Source: an uncultured Ruminococcus sp. (GTDB lineage: Bacteria; Bacillota; Clostridia; Oscillospirales; Acutalibacteraceae). From it: 6,246 bases of DNA. The translations under genes were made by a program, and so were the position numbers. Below the pieces are notes generated by a model that was given only the letters and a program-made list of their open reading frames with translations, was not told the origin of the DNA and made no database searches. Each line of letters opens with the position of its first letter. Within the stretch, counting starts at the first letter, position 1. Below are positions 1 through 6,213 of this stretch, piece by piece. The stretch covers positions 1 to 6,246 of the forward strand of contig CADBSZ010000175.1 in NCBI GenBank assembly GCA_902797525.1. Direction: 5' to 3'.

Positions 1-170
1 AAGGTTTTGAACTTGACGTCGGAGATGGTGTTGTCGTCCACCTTGATATACATTTTCATAATATCGCCGCATTTGGAGTTGCCGACCTCGCCGATGCCGT
101 CGGCGTTTTCAATCTCCCCCACGTTGCGCGGATTGGCAAAATGGTCCATTACTTTTTCGGAATAAGGCAT
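1..170 (-). CDS. iscU: Iron-sulfur cluster scaffold protein IscU/NifU (partial, N-terminal 56 residues)
   Basis: This is the beginning of an IscU/NifU-type scaffold, the protein on which IscS-derived sulfur and iron are assembled into [2Fe-2S]/[4Fe-4S] clusters in the cytoplasm. The reverse strand reads MPYSEKVMDHFANPRNVGEI, then a segment with GEVGNSKCGD and MKMYIKVDD. The family hallmarks are the Y-S-x-x-V-x-D-H-F-x-N-P-R-N start and the first cluster-ligand Cys34 with Asp36 in the CGD motif. The other two ligand cysteines lie beyond the window edge and cannot be checked. The ATG (168-170) is 3 bases after the iscS stop. Its ribosome binding site AAGGGAG (179-185) lies inside the last iscS codons, so the two are translated from one message and probably coupled. 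Identification is firm; the exact subclass is not testable from this fragment. Confidence 0.93.
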   Translation of the reverse strand, partial: MPYSEKVMDHFANPRNVGEIENADGIGEVGNSKCGDIMKMYIKVDDNTISDVKFKT

Positions 171-173
171 GGT

Positions 174-1361
174 TTATTCTCCCTTCTCTTCCTTTTTGAT
201 TTTTTCCCACAGGGGCGACATGTTGCGCAAATAGCCGACCACCTCGGGAACCACCTTTGCGATATAGTCAATATCCTCGCCGCTGATGCTCTCGTCAAAC
301 GACAGGCGCAGGCTGCCGTGGGCGATTTCGTGCGGCAGTCCGATTGCGAGCAGCACGTGGCTGGGGTCAAGACTGCCCGAGGTGCACGCCGAGCCGGACG
401 AAGCGGAAATGCCGTTGAGGTCGAGCTTGAGCAGCAGGCTTTCGCCCTCGATTCCCTCAAAGCACATGTTGATGTTGTTCGGCAGGCGGCGTTCGCGGTC
501 GCCGTTAAGGCGCGAGCGCTCGATTTGGAGCAGGCTGTCAATCAGTCTGTCGCGCAGCGCGCGGATGTTGGCGCAGCGTTCGTCCATGGTGTCCACGGCG
601 TATTGCAGCGCCGCGTCCAGTCCGATAATGCCGGCGACGTTTTCGGTTCCTGCGCGTCTGCCGCGCTCCTGTGCGCCGCCGTCCACCAGGTTTTGAATCG
701 GCACGCCGCGGCGGACATACAGTAAGCCGCAGCCCTTGGGACCGTGAATTTTGTGCGCGGTCATCGAGAGCAGGTCGATGTTTTGCTTTGCCACGTCGAT
801 TTTGACGTAGCCTGCCGCCTGCACCGCGTCGGTGTGGAACACCACGCCGTGTTTTTTGCAAATCGCGCCGATTTCGGGAATCGGCTGCACGGTGCCGATT
901 TCGTTGTTCGCGTACATAATGCTGACCAGCGCGGTGGTGTCCTTGATGGCGTTTTCAACGTCCTCAGGCCTGACAATGCCGTTTTCGTAAACGTCAAGAT
1001 AGGTGACCTCAAAGCCCTCGCGCTCGAGCGCCTCGCAGGTGTGCAGCACCGCATGGTGCTCAAATTTTGAGGTGATGATGTGGGTTTTGCCGCGCTTTTT
1101 CATGGCGCGCGCCACGCCCTTAATCGCCCAGTTGTCGGATTCGCTGCCGCCCGAGGTAAAATAAATTTCGCTCGCGCGCGCCGCGCCGAGATTTTTGGCG
1201 ATATTTTCACGCGCGTTTTCCAGCGCGATTTTTGCTTTGCCGCCCACGCGGTACAGACTGGACGGGTTGCCGTAAACCTCGCTGAAATACGGCAGCATTT
1301 TTTCCAGCACCGCGGGCGAAACCTTGGTGGTCGCCGAATTATCGGCGTAAATTTCTCTCAT
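174..1361 (-). CDS. iscS: Cysteine desulfurase IscS (NifS-like, group I)
   Basis: This PLP-dependent enzyme converts L-cysteine to L-alanine and hands the persulfide sulfur to IscU, and in many bacteria to tRNA thiolation enzymes. The 395-residue length is normal. Visible landmarks are the IYADNSATT start, the [10 protein letters not shown] cofactor loop (68-77), [10 protein letters not shown] with His102, HTDAVQ with Asp178 and Gln181, the PLP-lysine Lys204 in [11 protein letters not shown], the RRAGTEN segment (235-241), and catalytic Cys326 in SSGSACTSG on the long mobile loop typical of group I (IscS/NifS) rather than SufS enzymes. All key residues are present. The ATG has an AAAGGGTG ribosome binding site (1367-1374) five bases upstream and fits the family N-terminus. 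It is the first gene of an iscS-iscU unit; no rrf2/iscR-type regulator gene is directly upstream, which differs from many clostridial isc loci. Confidence 0.97.
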   Translation of the reverse strand: MREIYADNSATTKVSPAVLEKMLPYFSEVYGNPSSLYRVGGKAKIALENARENIAKNLGAARASEIYFTSGGSESDNWAIKGVARAMKKRGKTHIITSKFEHHAVLHTCEALEREGFEVTYLDVYENGIVRPEDVENAIKDTTALVSIMYANNEIGTVQPIPEIGAICKKHGVVFHTDAVQAAGYVKIDVAKQNIDLLSMTAHKIHGPKGCGLLYVRRGVPIQNLVDGGAQERGRRAGTENVAGIIGLDAALQYAVDTMDERCANIRALRDRLIDSLLQIERSRLNGDRERRLPNNINMCFEGIEGESLLLKLDLNGISASSGSACTSGSLDPSHVLLAIGLPHEIAHGSLRLSFDESISGEDIDYIAKVVPEVVGYLRNMSPLWEKIKKEEKGE

Positions 1362-1391
1362 GATAACACCCTTTCTTATATTGTCTACCTT

Positions 1392-1420
1392 TTTACTGGG
1401 TTTTCAAAACCTATTATAAT
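1392..1420 (+). promoter_or_regulatory. Predicted divergent promoter sharing the iscS -10 region
   Basis: On the plus strand TTTACT (1392-1397, four of six -35 consensus bases) is followed after 17 bases by TATAAT (1415-1420). The two strands share the palindrome ATTATAAT (1413-1420), so the -10 boxes of the two promoters overlap by four bases and could not be occupied simultaneously. Transcription would start near 1427 and run through the remnant frame into the SGNH gene at 1622. It is the only good promoter candidate I see for that gene. Pattern-based prediction. Confidence 0.45.
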
Positions 1421-1441
1421 ACTAAGTTTTATAAAATGCAA
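1413..1441 (-). promoter_or_regulatory. Predicted iscS promoter
   Basis: On the minus strand a -35 TTGCAT (1436-1441) and a perfect -10 TATAAT (1413-1418) are separated by 17 bases. The expected start near 1406 gives a leader of roughly 45 bases before the iscS ATG at 1361. The -35 is a weak match (TTG only). No obvious operator palindrome was found beyond the symmetric ATTATAAT core. The -10 overlaps a predicted plus-strand promoter. Prediction by pattern only. Confidence 0.6.
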
Positions 1442-1606
1442 GGGGTTTTTAAAAATAGTTCAATTTTTACAGCGCCCGGGCTTGGCTCTGATTACACCGA
1501 GCTTGGTCTTTATTACGCCTATGACACGGGCAACGGCAAATCGCTGCAATTCTATGTCGAGGACAGCACGGTTATGGAAATTGACTACTATTATGAAGGT
1601 GCGTAA
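1436..1606 (+). pseudogene. Probable remnant: C-terminal fragment of a lost protein
   Basis: A 56-codon frame runs from an ATG at 1436 to TAA at 1604-1606. Codons from about 1472 onward look genuinely protein-coding: the stretch contains GLGSDYTELGLYYAYDTGNG and LQFYVEDSTVMEIDYYYEGA, an amphipathic, Tyr/Asp-rich beta-strand pattern like the last strands of a small secreted domain. Before about 1470 the DNA turns AT-rich and looks intergenic, and the ATG has no ribosome binding site. The simplest reading is that the 5' part of a gene was deleted, leaving its tail fused to promoter-region DNA. The remnant stops 15 bases before the SGNH gene start, so the two were probably once one operon. The parent family is not recognised. 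It could alternatively be a real small protein expressed from the promoter just upstream, but the missing ribosome binding site argues against this. Confidence 0.55.
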
Positions 1607-1621
1607 AACAAAGGGCTCTTT

Positions 1622-2758
1622 ATGAAAAAGAACATCTTTCGCCTGATAAAGCTAACGGCACTGTTCGCGGCGGTTGCCGCTTCGGCAGCCTTTTTGCAGG
1701 AGTTTGTGCTGTGCCGCGCCGACCACAACCGCCAGCGTGTGAAGGGGTTTTATCAGGAACAAAAGGATTCGCTTGACGTTGTGTTTTTGGGCGCGAGCGA
1801 AGTGTACTCGGACATCGCCCCGGGCTATGCCTACACGCAATTCGGGCTGACAAGCTATTTGTTCGCCACGCAGGCGAATTCGATTTTGAATTACAAAAGC
1901 CAGCTCAAGAATATTTTGAGCCGCCAAAATCCTGATTTGATTGTGGTTGAACTCAACGGCGCACTGTATGAGGACGACGAAGAGGTCAAAAAAGAGGCCA
2001 ACCTGCGCAACTATGCCGACAACGTGCCACTTGACGGCATTAAGGCAGAGTGGATTGCGCAAAACGGCAGCGACAATCCGCTGGAGTATGCGTTTCCGCT
2101 GATAAAATATCACGATGCGTGGAAGAACTTTCCCTCAGAAATGAAATATCAGGCGACGGTTTGGAACGATCATACGCGCGGCTACACTTATTTGAAGGGC
2201 ATGCTCAACGAAACCGCGGTTTTTAAACCAAGCCAACGCACCATGAACCGCATGCTGGCGAAATCCGCAAACAGCAAAAAACCCATCACCGAAACGGAAG
2301 AAGCTGCCCTGCGCGATTTGCTGGAATACTGCAAAAGCGAAAGCCTGCAAAATGTTGTGTTCGCGCGGTTTCCGCATTTGGTGGTGAAACGCACCTTTTC
2401 GCGCTTTGAGCGCGGCAACACCGTGGGCGACATCGTGCGCGAATACGGCTTTGATTTTTATAATTTTGAGCAGGAATTTGACAAAACCGGCTTGGACGAG
2501 GCGACCGATTTTTATAACCTCGACCATCTCAATGTTTACGGTCAGCGCAAGTTTACGGATTATCTGCTCGGCGTTTTGTCCGAAAAGCACAAGCTCTCCC
2601 CCGACGCGCTGAGCGACAGCGAAAAGGCGGAGTGGAACGCATGCGCAAGCTATTATGACGCGTACTACCGCTACAGCGACAGCTTGATTCGGCAAGGCGT
2701 CACCCAAGAGCTTTCCGAGGACGTTGCGCTCATTGAAGCCCTAAACAATTTCATGTAA
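1622..2758 (+). CDS. Membrane-anchored SGNH-family protein (DltD/AlgX-like, possible O-acyl transfer partner)
   Basis: The 378-residue protein starts with a short basic segment and one hydrophobic helix (about 8-28), a signal anchor placing the rest outside the membrane. The domain opens with DVVFLGASEVYSDIAP (52-67), where GAS-E with Ser59 corresponds to the nucleophile block of SGNH hydrolases. It continues with a strand DLIVVELNGALYED (105-118) and ends with a His block, FYNLDHLNVYG (297-307), holding His302. The Asp expected three residues before that His is Asn299, with Asp301 adjacent. Such proteins in Firmicutes usually work with an MBOAT membrane acyltransferase to acylate cell-wall or secreted polymers; no MBOAT gene is in this window. 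After about residue 320 there is a charged helical tail. The ATG has AAAGGG (1610-1615) six bases upstream. Fold assignment is fairly secure; substrate is unknown. Confidence 0.75.
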   Translation: MKKNIFRLIKLTALFAAVAASAAFLQEFVLCRADHNRQRVKGFYQEQKDSLDVVFLGASEVYSDIAPGYAYTQFGLTSYLFATQANSILNYKSQLKNILSRQNPDLIVVELNGALYEDDEEVKKEANLRNYADNVPLDGIKAEWIAQNGSDNPLEYAFPLIKYHDAWKNFPSEMKYQATVWNDHTRGYTYLKGMLNETAVFKPSQRTMNRMLAKSANSKKPITETEEAALRDLLEYCKSESLQNVVFARFPHLVVKRTFSRFERGNTVGDIVREYGFDFYNFEQEFDKTGLDEATDFYNLDHLNVYGQRKFTDYLLGVLSEKHKLSPDALSDSEKAEWNACASYYDAYYRYSDSLIRQGVTQELSEDVALIEALNNFM

Positions 2759-2769
2759 TCATTTATGCT

Positions 2770-2820
2770 AAAAAAACAGCAGCGCAGATTAAAACTCTGC
2801 GCTGCTGCTTTTGTTTTATT
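2770..2820. terminator. Bidirectional rho-independent terminator
   Basis: A perfect 12-bp stem, CAGCAGCGCAGA (2777-2788) with TCTGCGCTGCTG (2796-2807), encloses a 7-base loop. It is followed by CTTTTGTTTTA on the plus strand and preceded by a run of A residues (2770-2776) that becomes a T-run on the minus strand. It therefore can end both the plus-strand SGNH message (stop at 2758) and the convergent minus-strand leuCD message (stop at 2839). The stem is GC-rich and among the clearest regulatory features here. Confidence 0.93.
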
Positions 2821-2838
2821 TGGTTGGGGTTATCAACA

Positions 2839-3321
2839 TCAGTCGAGAATCGAGTTGATTAAGCCGCCCTTTGAAATGATGTTCTGAATAAACTCGGGGA
2901 ACGGCTCCGCCTGATAGGTTTTGCCGGTGGTTTCATCGGTAATCACGCCGGTGTTGAAGTCAACGCTGACGGTGTCGCCGTCCTGAATTTCCCTTGCCGC
3001 CTCGTCGCACTCCAAAATCGGCAGGCCGATGTTGATGGAGTTGCGGTAGAAAATGCGCGCGAAGGTGGAGGCGATGACGCAGGAAATGCCGCTTGCCTTA
3101 ATGGCGATGGGCGCGTGCTCGCGCGAGGAGCCGCAGCCGAAGTTCTTTTCGGCAACCATGATGTCGCCCTGCTGAACCTTGTTGACAAACTGCGCGTCGA
3201 TGTCCTCCATGCAGTGCGCCGCCAGCTCCTTGTGAGAAGCGGTGTTGAGATAGCGCGCAGGAATGATAACGTCGGTGTCGACGTTGTCGCCGAATTTATG
3301 TACTCTGCCTTTTGCGTTCAT
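2839..3321 (-). CDS. leuD: 3-isopropylmalate dehydratase small subunit LeuD
   Basis: This is the swivel-domain subunit of isopropylmalate isomerase, which with LeuC converts 2-isopropylmalate to 3-isopropylmalate in leucine synthesis. The 160-residue length matches the short archaeal/HACN-like form, not the roughly 200-residue proteobacterial LeuD. Landmarks are [20 protein letters not shown] (5-24), the substrate-loop sequence YLNT (24-27), and the phosphate/carboxylate-binding [11 protein letters not shown] (61-71). The frame is open further upstream, but the chosen ATG is supported by a strong AAGGAGG (3330-3336) eight bases before it and by the family N-terminus. The ribosome binding site overlaps the leuC stop codon (3335-3337), leaving a 13-base gap, so the subunits should be made in coupled amounts. 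The specificity loop leaves some doubt between isopropylmalate and a related C5-C7 hydroxyacid. Confidence 0.92.
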   Translation of the reverse strand: MNAKGRVHKFGDNVDTDVIIPARYLNTASHKELAAHCMEDIDAQFVNKVQQGDIMVAEKNFGCGSSREHAPIAIKASGISCVIASTFARIFYRNSINIGLPILECDEAAREIQDGDTVSVDFNTGVITDETTGKTYQAEPFPEFIQNIISKGGLINSILD

Positions 3322-3329
3322 TTTAAATT

Positions 3330-3336
3330 CCTCCTT
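3330..3336 (-). promoter_or_regulatory. leuD ribosome binding site overlapping the leuC stop
   Basis: AAGGAGG on the minus strand sits eight bases before the ATG at 3321 and shares two bases with the leuC TAA at 3335-3337. It decides the leuD start against a 16-codon longer frame beginning at 3369, whose start lies inside leuC. Confidence 0.9.
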
Positions 3337-4600
3337 AAAGCTTTTCGGGGTCGGTGATATAGCCTGCAACGGCGCTTGCCGCCGCTACGGCAGGGCTTGC
3401 GAGATAAACCTCGCTGTCAACGTGGCCCATTCTGCCGACAAAGTTGCGGTTGGTGGTGGAAATTGCCTTTTCCCCTGCTGCGAGAATACCCATGTGGCCG
3501 CCTAAGCACGGACCGCAGGTCGGAGTGGAAACAACCGCGCCTGCCTCGACAAAGATGTCGAAAAGTCCCTCGTGCATCGCCTGCAGCCAAATGCTCTGCG
3601 TGCCGGGAATGATAATGCAGCGAACGCCCTTGGCGATTTTTCTGCCCTTGAAAACGTCGGCAGCGGCTCTGAGGTCGGAGATTCTGCCGTTGGTGCAGCT
3701 GCCGATGACGCACTGGTCGATTTTAACCTCGTTCTCTCCTATCTCGTCCACGGTTTTGGTGTTTTCGGGAAGGTGAGGGAACGCAACGGTGGGACGCAGG
3801 GTGCTCAAGTCAACGGTGTATTCCGCGTCGTAAACCGCGTCCTCGTCGGCGGTGTATTCCACAGGCGTGCCCTGATATCTGCCGTCGCAATACGCGCGCG
3901 TGATGTCGTCTACGGGGAAAATGCCGTTTTTAGCGCCTGCTTCAATCGCCATGTTGGCAATACAAAGCCGGTCGTCGATATTGAGGTACTGCAAGCCCTC
4001 GCCGGCAAATTCCATGGACTTGTAAAGCGCGCCGTCAACGCCGATTTCGCCGATGATGTGCAAAATCACATCCTTGCCGCTGATATAGCCCTGCGGCTTG
4101 CCGACGATATTGAACTTAATCGCGGACGGAACCTTGAACCACGCCTTGCCGCTGATCATGCCTGCCGCCATGTCGGTGGAGCCGACGCCGGTGGAAAACG
4201 CGCCGAGCGCGCCGTAGGTGCAGGTGTGAGAGTCCGCGCCGATGCACAGACAGCCGGGGCCGACCAGGCCTTTTTCGGGGAGCAGCGCGTGCTCAATGCC
4301 CATCATGCCGACGTCCATGTAGTTTTTGATGTCGTATTTATCGGCAAAGGTTCTGGTTTGCTTCACCAGCGTTGCCGCCTTGATGTCCTTGTTGGGGGTA
4401 AAATGGTCCATAATCATGGCGATTTTGGTGTTGTCAAACACCGCCGTCGCGCCGTTTTCCTCAAAAACGTTGATGGCAACCGGCGAGGTGACGTCGTTGC
4501 CGAGCACCATGTCCAGCTTTGCATTAATGAGCTGGCCCGCCTTTACCTCTTTAAGACCCGCGTGCGCCGCGAGAATTTTTTGGGACATCGTCATACCCAT
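3335..4600 (-). CDS. leuC: 3-isopropylmalate dehydratase large subunit LeuC (HACN/archaeal type)
   Basis: This is the [4Fe-4S]-carrying subunit of isopropylmalate isomerase, an aconitase-family enzyme of leucine biosynthesis. With the ATG at 4600 the protein has 421 residues, as expected for the archaeal/HACN-like class. It begins [15 protein letters not shown] and contains [11 protein letters not shown] (33-43), MDHFTPNKD (64-72), [10 protein letters not shown] (121-130), IGSCTNGR (299-306) and [11 protein letters not shown] (361-371). The three cluster-ligand cysteines are present as Cys302, Cys362 and Cys365. A GTG three codons upstream (4607-4609) is in frame but overlaps the ribosome binding site AGGAG (4609-4613), so the ATG, eight bases downstream of AGGAG, is the real start. 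It is followed directly by leuD and ends at the shared terminator; leuA and leuB are not in this window. Confidence 0.95.
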   Translation of the reverse strand: MGMTMSQKILAAHAGLKEVKAGQLINAKLDMVLGNDVTSPVAINVFEENGATAVFDNTKIAMIMDHFTPNKDIKAATLVKQTRTFADKYDIKNYMDVGMMGIEHALLPEKGLVGPGCLCIGADSHTCTYGALGAFSTGVGSTDMAAGMISGKAWFKVPSAIKFNIVGKPQGYISGKDVILHIIGEIGVDGALYKSMEFAGEGLQYLNIDDRLCIANMAIEAGAKNGIFPVDDITRAYCDGRYQGTPVEYTADEDAVYDAEYTVDLSTLRPTVAFPHLPENTKTVDEIGENEVKIDQCVIGSCTNGRISDLRAAADVFKGRKIAKGVRCIIIPGTQSIWLQAMHEGLFDIFVEAGAVVSTPTCGPCLGGHMGILAAGEKAISTTNRNFVGRMGHVDSEVYLASPAVAAASAVAGYITDPEKL

Positions 4601-4677
4601 AATAATCACTCCTGTTTTTCAATTATTTATTAATTATTTAGATCATCCTATTGCGGTGTTTGCCGTCTGCGCAAGGT
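4601..4677 (-). promoter_or_regulatory. leuC leader with weak candidate promoter
   Basis: This 77-base gap separates the transglutaminase-like gene from leuC. On the minus strand TTGCGC (4669-4674) and TAGGAT (4645-4650) are 18 bases apart, a weak sigma-A-like pair giving a leader of about 38 bases, AT-rich and ending in AGGAG. There is no room for a T-box leucine riboswitch and no leader peptide with Leu codons. No U-tailed hairpin follows the upstream gene, so readthrough into leuCD is also possible. Confidence 0.3.
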
Positions 4678-5925
4678 TTATTGCTTGTTTTCGTATTCCA
4701 GCGCAAACGCGATCACGCGCTTGTTTTGGTAGGTGACGACCTTGGTGCTGTCGGCAATTTTGGGCTTGCCGCCCGTAAAGTGGTTGGCGCCCTGAATCCA
4801 GTCGGCGGCATAGCGGTTGATGACCTCGCCGCTGATTTTGTCAAAATCGGCGCTGTCGTCAATCACATAGGCGCACCAGCTTTTTTGCCCGCGCGCCGCC
4901 GAAAGCAGTGAAGCGAGGATTTGCTCGTCGTCATCGGGATTTTTTATCGTGACGAAGCTGCGCTTCATGTAGTTGTATTCGTCGCTGCCGCAGTCCGGCA
5001 CGAAAACATTGAAAAAGTTACCGCGGTTTTGAAAGCGATGGTCATAATCGCCGCTGATTTCGTGGTCGCGCTCAATCTCCGCGGTGGTGAGGTTGAGATA
5101 AAAATAATGCTCCGCGCCGTTGGCGGCGTTGAGAGAATCGTTCCACGTCACATCGACATGGTACCAGTTTTCCCCCAGCCGAACGCAGTTCCACATGTGG
5201 CCGTCCTCGGTGTCCTCGTTGAAATCGGAGTTGCCCTCGACCACCGTGCAGGGAATGTCAAGCCGCTGGCACAGCAGCTGAAACGCGTGCGAATAGCCGT
5301 CGCACACCGCCTGACCGTCCACGAGCGCGCCGAACGACGAATGCTTGTTTTCACCGTCGCTGTTGTAGGCGCAGCGCTCGGCGAGGTAGTCGTTGAGATA
5401 ACACTCCGCCTCATAGTCGCTCGCGTTGTCGGGCGCGCCTGCCGCCGCGGCTTCCACCGCCGCCGCAAGCGTTTCCCGGTCGCTTTGCAGCTGACTGCCG
5501 CTCTCGGTAAAGTTTAGCTCCGCGTAAATGCTGTCGTCATATTCAGCGTAGCGGTAGCCGGACGAGGAATCAATCCAAAACACCTCGGGGTGGTCGTTTA
5601 AAAAGGCGTTCACCGCCTTGTTCAAATCGTTTTTGTCCGCACCGTAAACGGAAAAGCCCTCGCTTTCGTCATAAAACGCGTATTCGGCTACAGCGTCATA
5701 CGCGTCGGTTTGAGCGTCGTTTTCCAGATTTGCGCGGCAAAACGCGCTGTTGTGCGCCGTGCGGCTTTGCAGCGAACGCTTTTCAAGCGTGTCCTCGGCT
5801 TGTTGCAGCACAGGCTCGCTGCGAAACAGGTATTTTCCCTGAAACGCCAGGAACGCGCCGACTGCGGCAAGCGCCGCTCCCGCGCACGCCATGCCTGCCG
5901 CCGCAACTTTTAGATTGATTCTCAC
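4678..5925 (-). CDS. Membrane-anchored transglutaminase-like protein
   Basis: The 415-residue product has an N-terminal hydrophobic segment (about 7-28) after MRINLK, acting as a signal anchor; Cys14 lacks a lipobox context. A region of unknown type (about 31-165) is followed by a transglutaminase-like core (about 170-280) with the full catalytic triad: Cys208 in GQAVCDGYSHAF, His243 in DGHMWNCV and Asp258 in WYHVDVTWND. The last 105 residues form an unrecognised C-terminal domain. Extracellular proteins with this core in Firmicutes usually act as cysteine proteases or cross-linking enzymes, but the substrate here is unknown. The start is a GTG (5923-5925) behind AGGTGA (5930-5935); no in-frame ATG lies upstream, and starting at the next Met (codon 12) would cut into the anchor. 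The gene is transcribed toward leuC with no visible terminator between them. Confidence 0.85.
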   Translation of the reverse strand: MRINLKVAAAGMACAGAALAAVGAFLAFQGKYLFRSEPVLQQAEDTLEKRSLQSRTAHNSAFCRANLENDAQTDAYDAVAEYAFYDESEGFSVYGADKNDLNKAVNAFLNDHPEVFWIDSSSGYRYAEYDDSIYAELNFTESGSQLQSDRETLAAAVEAAAAGAPDNASDYEAECYLNDYLAERCAYNSDGENKHSSFGALVDGQAVCDGYSHAFQLLCQRLDIPCTVVEGNSDFNEDTEDGHMWNCVRLGENWYHVDVTWNDSLNAANGAEHYFYLNLTTAEIERDHEISGDYDHRFQNRGNFFNVFVPDCGSDEYNYMKRSFVTIKNPDDDEQILASLLSAARGQKSWCAYVIDDSADFDKISGEVINRYAADWIQGANHFTGGKPKIADSTKVVTYQNKRVIAFALEYENKQ

Positions 5926-5956
5926 GAAATCACCTGATGAAAAGTAGTTATACCTT

Positions 5957-5988
5957 ATTATAATACTTTATTTTTTCCACCACGTCAA
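5957..5988 (-). promoter_or_regulatory. Predicted promoter of the transglutaminase-like gene
   Basis: On the minus strand TTGACG (5983-5988, five of six consensus bases) is followed after 17 bases by TATTAT (5960-5965), which overlaps a perfect TATAAT (5957-5962). Transcription from near 5953 would give a leader under 30 bases before the GTG. The 12 bases AGTATTATAATA are identical to the -10 region of the iscS promoter. Confidence 0.7.
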
Positions 5989-5997
5989 CCCCCAGCG

Positions 5998-6012
5998 GTC
6001 GAGTGCCTCGAC
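5998..6012. repeat. Small hairpin preceding repeat copy A
   Basis: GTCGAG (5998-6003) and CTCGAC (6007-6012) form a 6-bp perfect stem around TGC. It lies eight bases before repeat copy A and mirrors, with different stem sequence, the hairpin next to copy B. It has no T-run, so it is not a terminator. Confidence 0.6.
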
Positions 6013-6020
6013 GGGCAGGA

Positions 6021-6067
6021 CGCCTTTGGAAAGAGCGGTTTAATTGGAAACGTCGGATTAACGGCGT
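6021..6067. repeat. Repeat copy A (47 bp)
   Basis: This 47-base segment begins CGCCTTTGGAAAG and ends with TTAACGGCGT; it matches copy B at 41 of 47 positions, with no gaps. The copies start exactly 120 bases apart. The six differences are clustered mainly in the middle (6034-6046), leaving both ends conserved. It lies in gene-free DNA upstream of the transglutaminase-like gene. It is probably part of a dispersed structured repeat of this genome; that it occurs elsewhere cannot be seen here. Confidence 0.85.
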
Positions 6068-6086
6068 GGCCGACCGCGTGCTGAGA

Positions 6087-6125
6087 AGGTAAGGTGAAAT
6101 ACAAACACTTCCGGCGCGTTTACCT
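6087..6125. repeat. Short inverted repeat between copies A and B
   Basis: AGGTAA (6087-6092) and TTACCT (6120-6125) are perfect inverted copies enclosing 27 bases. The stem is short and may be chance, but it ends exactly where the copy B hairpin begins, suggesting a multi-hairpin fold of the whole element. Confidence 0.35.
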
Positions 6126-6140
6126 GTCGGGGTACCCGAC
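6126..6140. repeat. Hairpin abutting repeat copy B
   Basis: GTCGGG (6126-6131) and CCCGAC (6135-6140) form a perfect 6-bp GC-rich stem around a GTA loop, immediately before copy B. The counterpart before copy A has the same stem length and loop size but other bases, which hints that the structure rather than the sequence is kept. Confidence 0.65.
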
Positions 6141-6187
6141 CGCCTTTGGAAAGCACGGATTGATTTGAAACGTCGGGTTAACGGCGT
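6141..6187. repeat. Repeat copy B (47 bp)
   Basis: This is the second copy of the 47-base unit, beginning CGCCTTTGGAAAG and ending GTTAACGGCGT, ungapped relative to copy A with six substitutions. Its central GGATTGATTT (6157-6166) pairs with a downstream AAATCAATCC (6204-6213), which copy A lacks, so the two copies sit in different secondary-structure contexts. Confidence 0.85.
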
Positions 6188-6213
6188 AAGATACGTTGTT
6201 TTTAAATCAATCC
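6157..6213. repeat. 10-bp inverted repeat anchored in copy B
   Basis: GGATTGATTT (6157-6166) and AAATCAATCC (6204-6213) are perfect inverted copies with a 37-base interval. Within the interval AACGT (6169-6173) and ACGTT (6192-6196) can extend the pairing after an internal loop. Function unknown; no transposase or recombination gene accompanies it. Confidence 0.6.

Noticed and set aside
141..725. A 194-codon plus-strand open frame opposite iscS
   Set aside because: It is a shadow of iscS with low-complexity Ala/Val/Arg/Gln-rich product and also overlaps the iscU start; iscS motifs are complete on the other strand.
1080..1625. A plus-strand frame running from inside iscS to the SGNH gene start
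   Set aside because: The first part is antisense to iscS and the last part is in a different frame from the well-patterned remnant ending at 1606.
3322..3369. A 16-residue N-terminal extension of LeuD
   Set aside because: It would begin inside leuC without a ribosome binding site, whereas the internal ATG at 3321 follows a strong AAGGAGG and matches the family start.
3572..4633. A 353-codon plus-strand open frame opposite leuC
   Set aside because: It lies entirely antisense to a well-supported leuC, has biased Val/Ala/Asp/Arg-rich composition typical of a shadow frame in GC-rich coding DNA, and has no ribosome binding site or recognisable motif.
4651..4674. TTGCG/CGCAA inverted repeat as a terminator for the transglutaminase-like gene
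   Set aside because: The stem is only 5 bp with a 14-base loop and is not followed by a T-run on the minus strand.
4601..4677. T-box or leucine attenuator before leuC
   Set aside because: The gap is only 77 bases, with no terminator hairpin, no T-box core and no Leu-rich leader peptide.
5998..6213. CRISPR array
   Set aside because: There are only two imperfect units of 47 bp with a 73-base interval, and the interval is itself structured; no cas genes are present.
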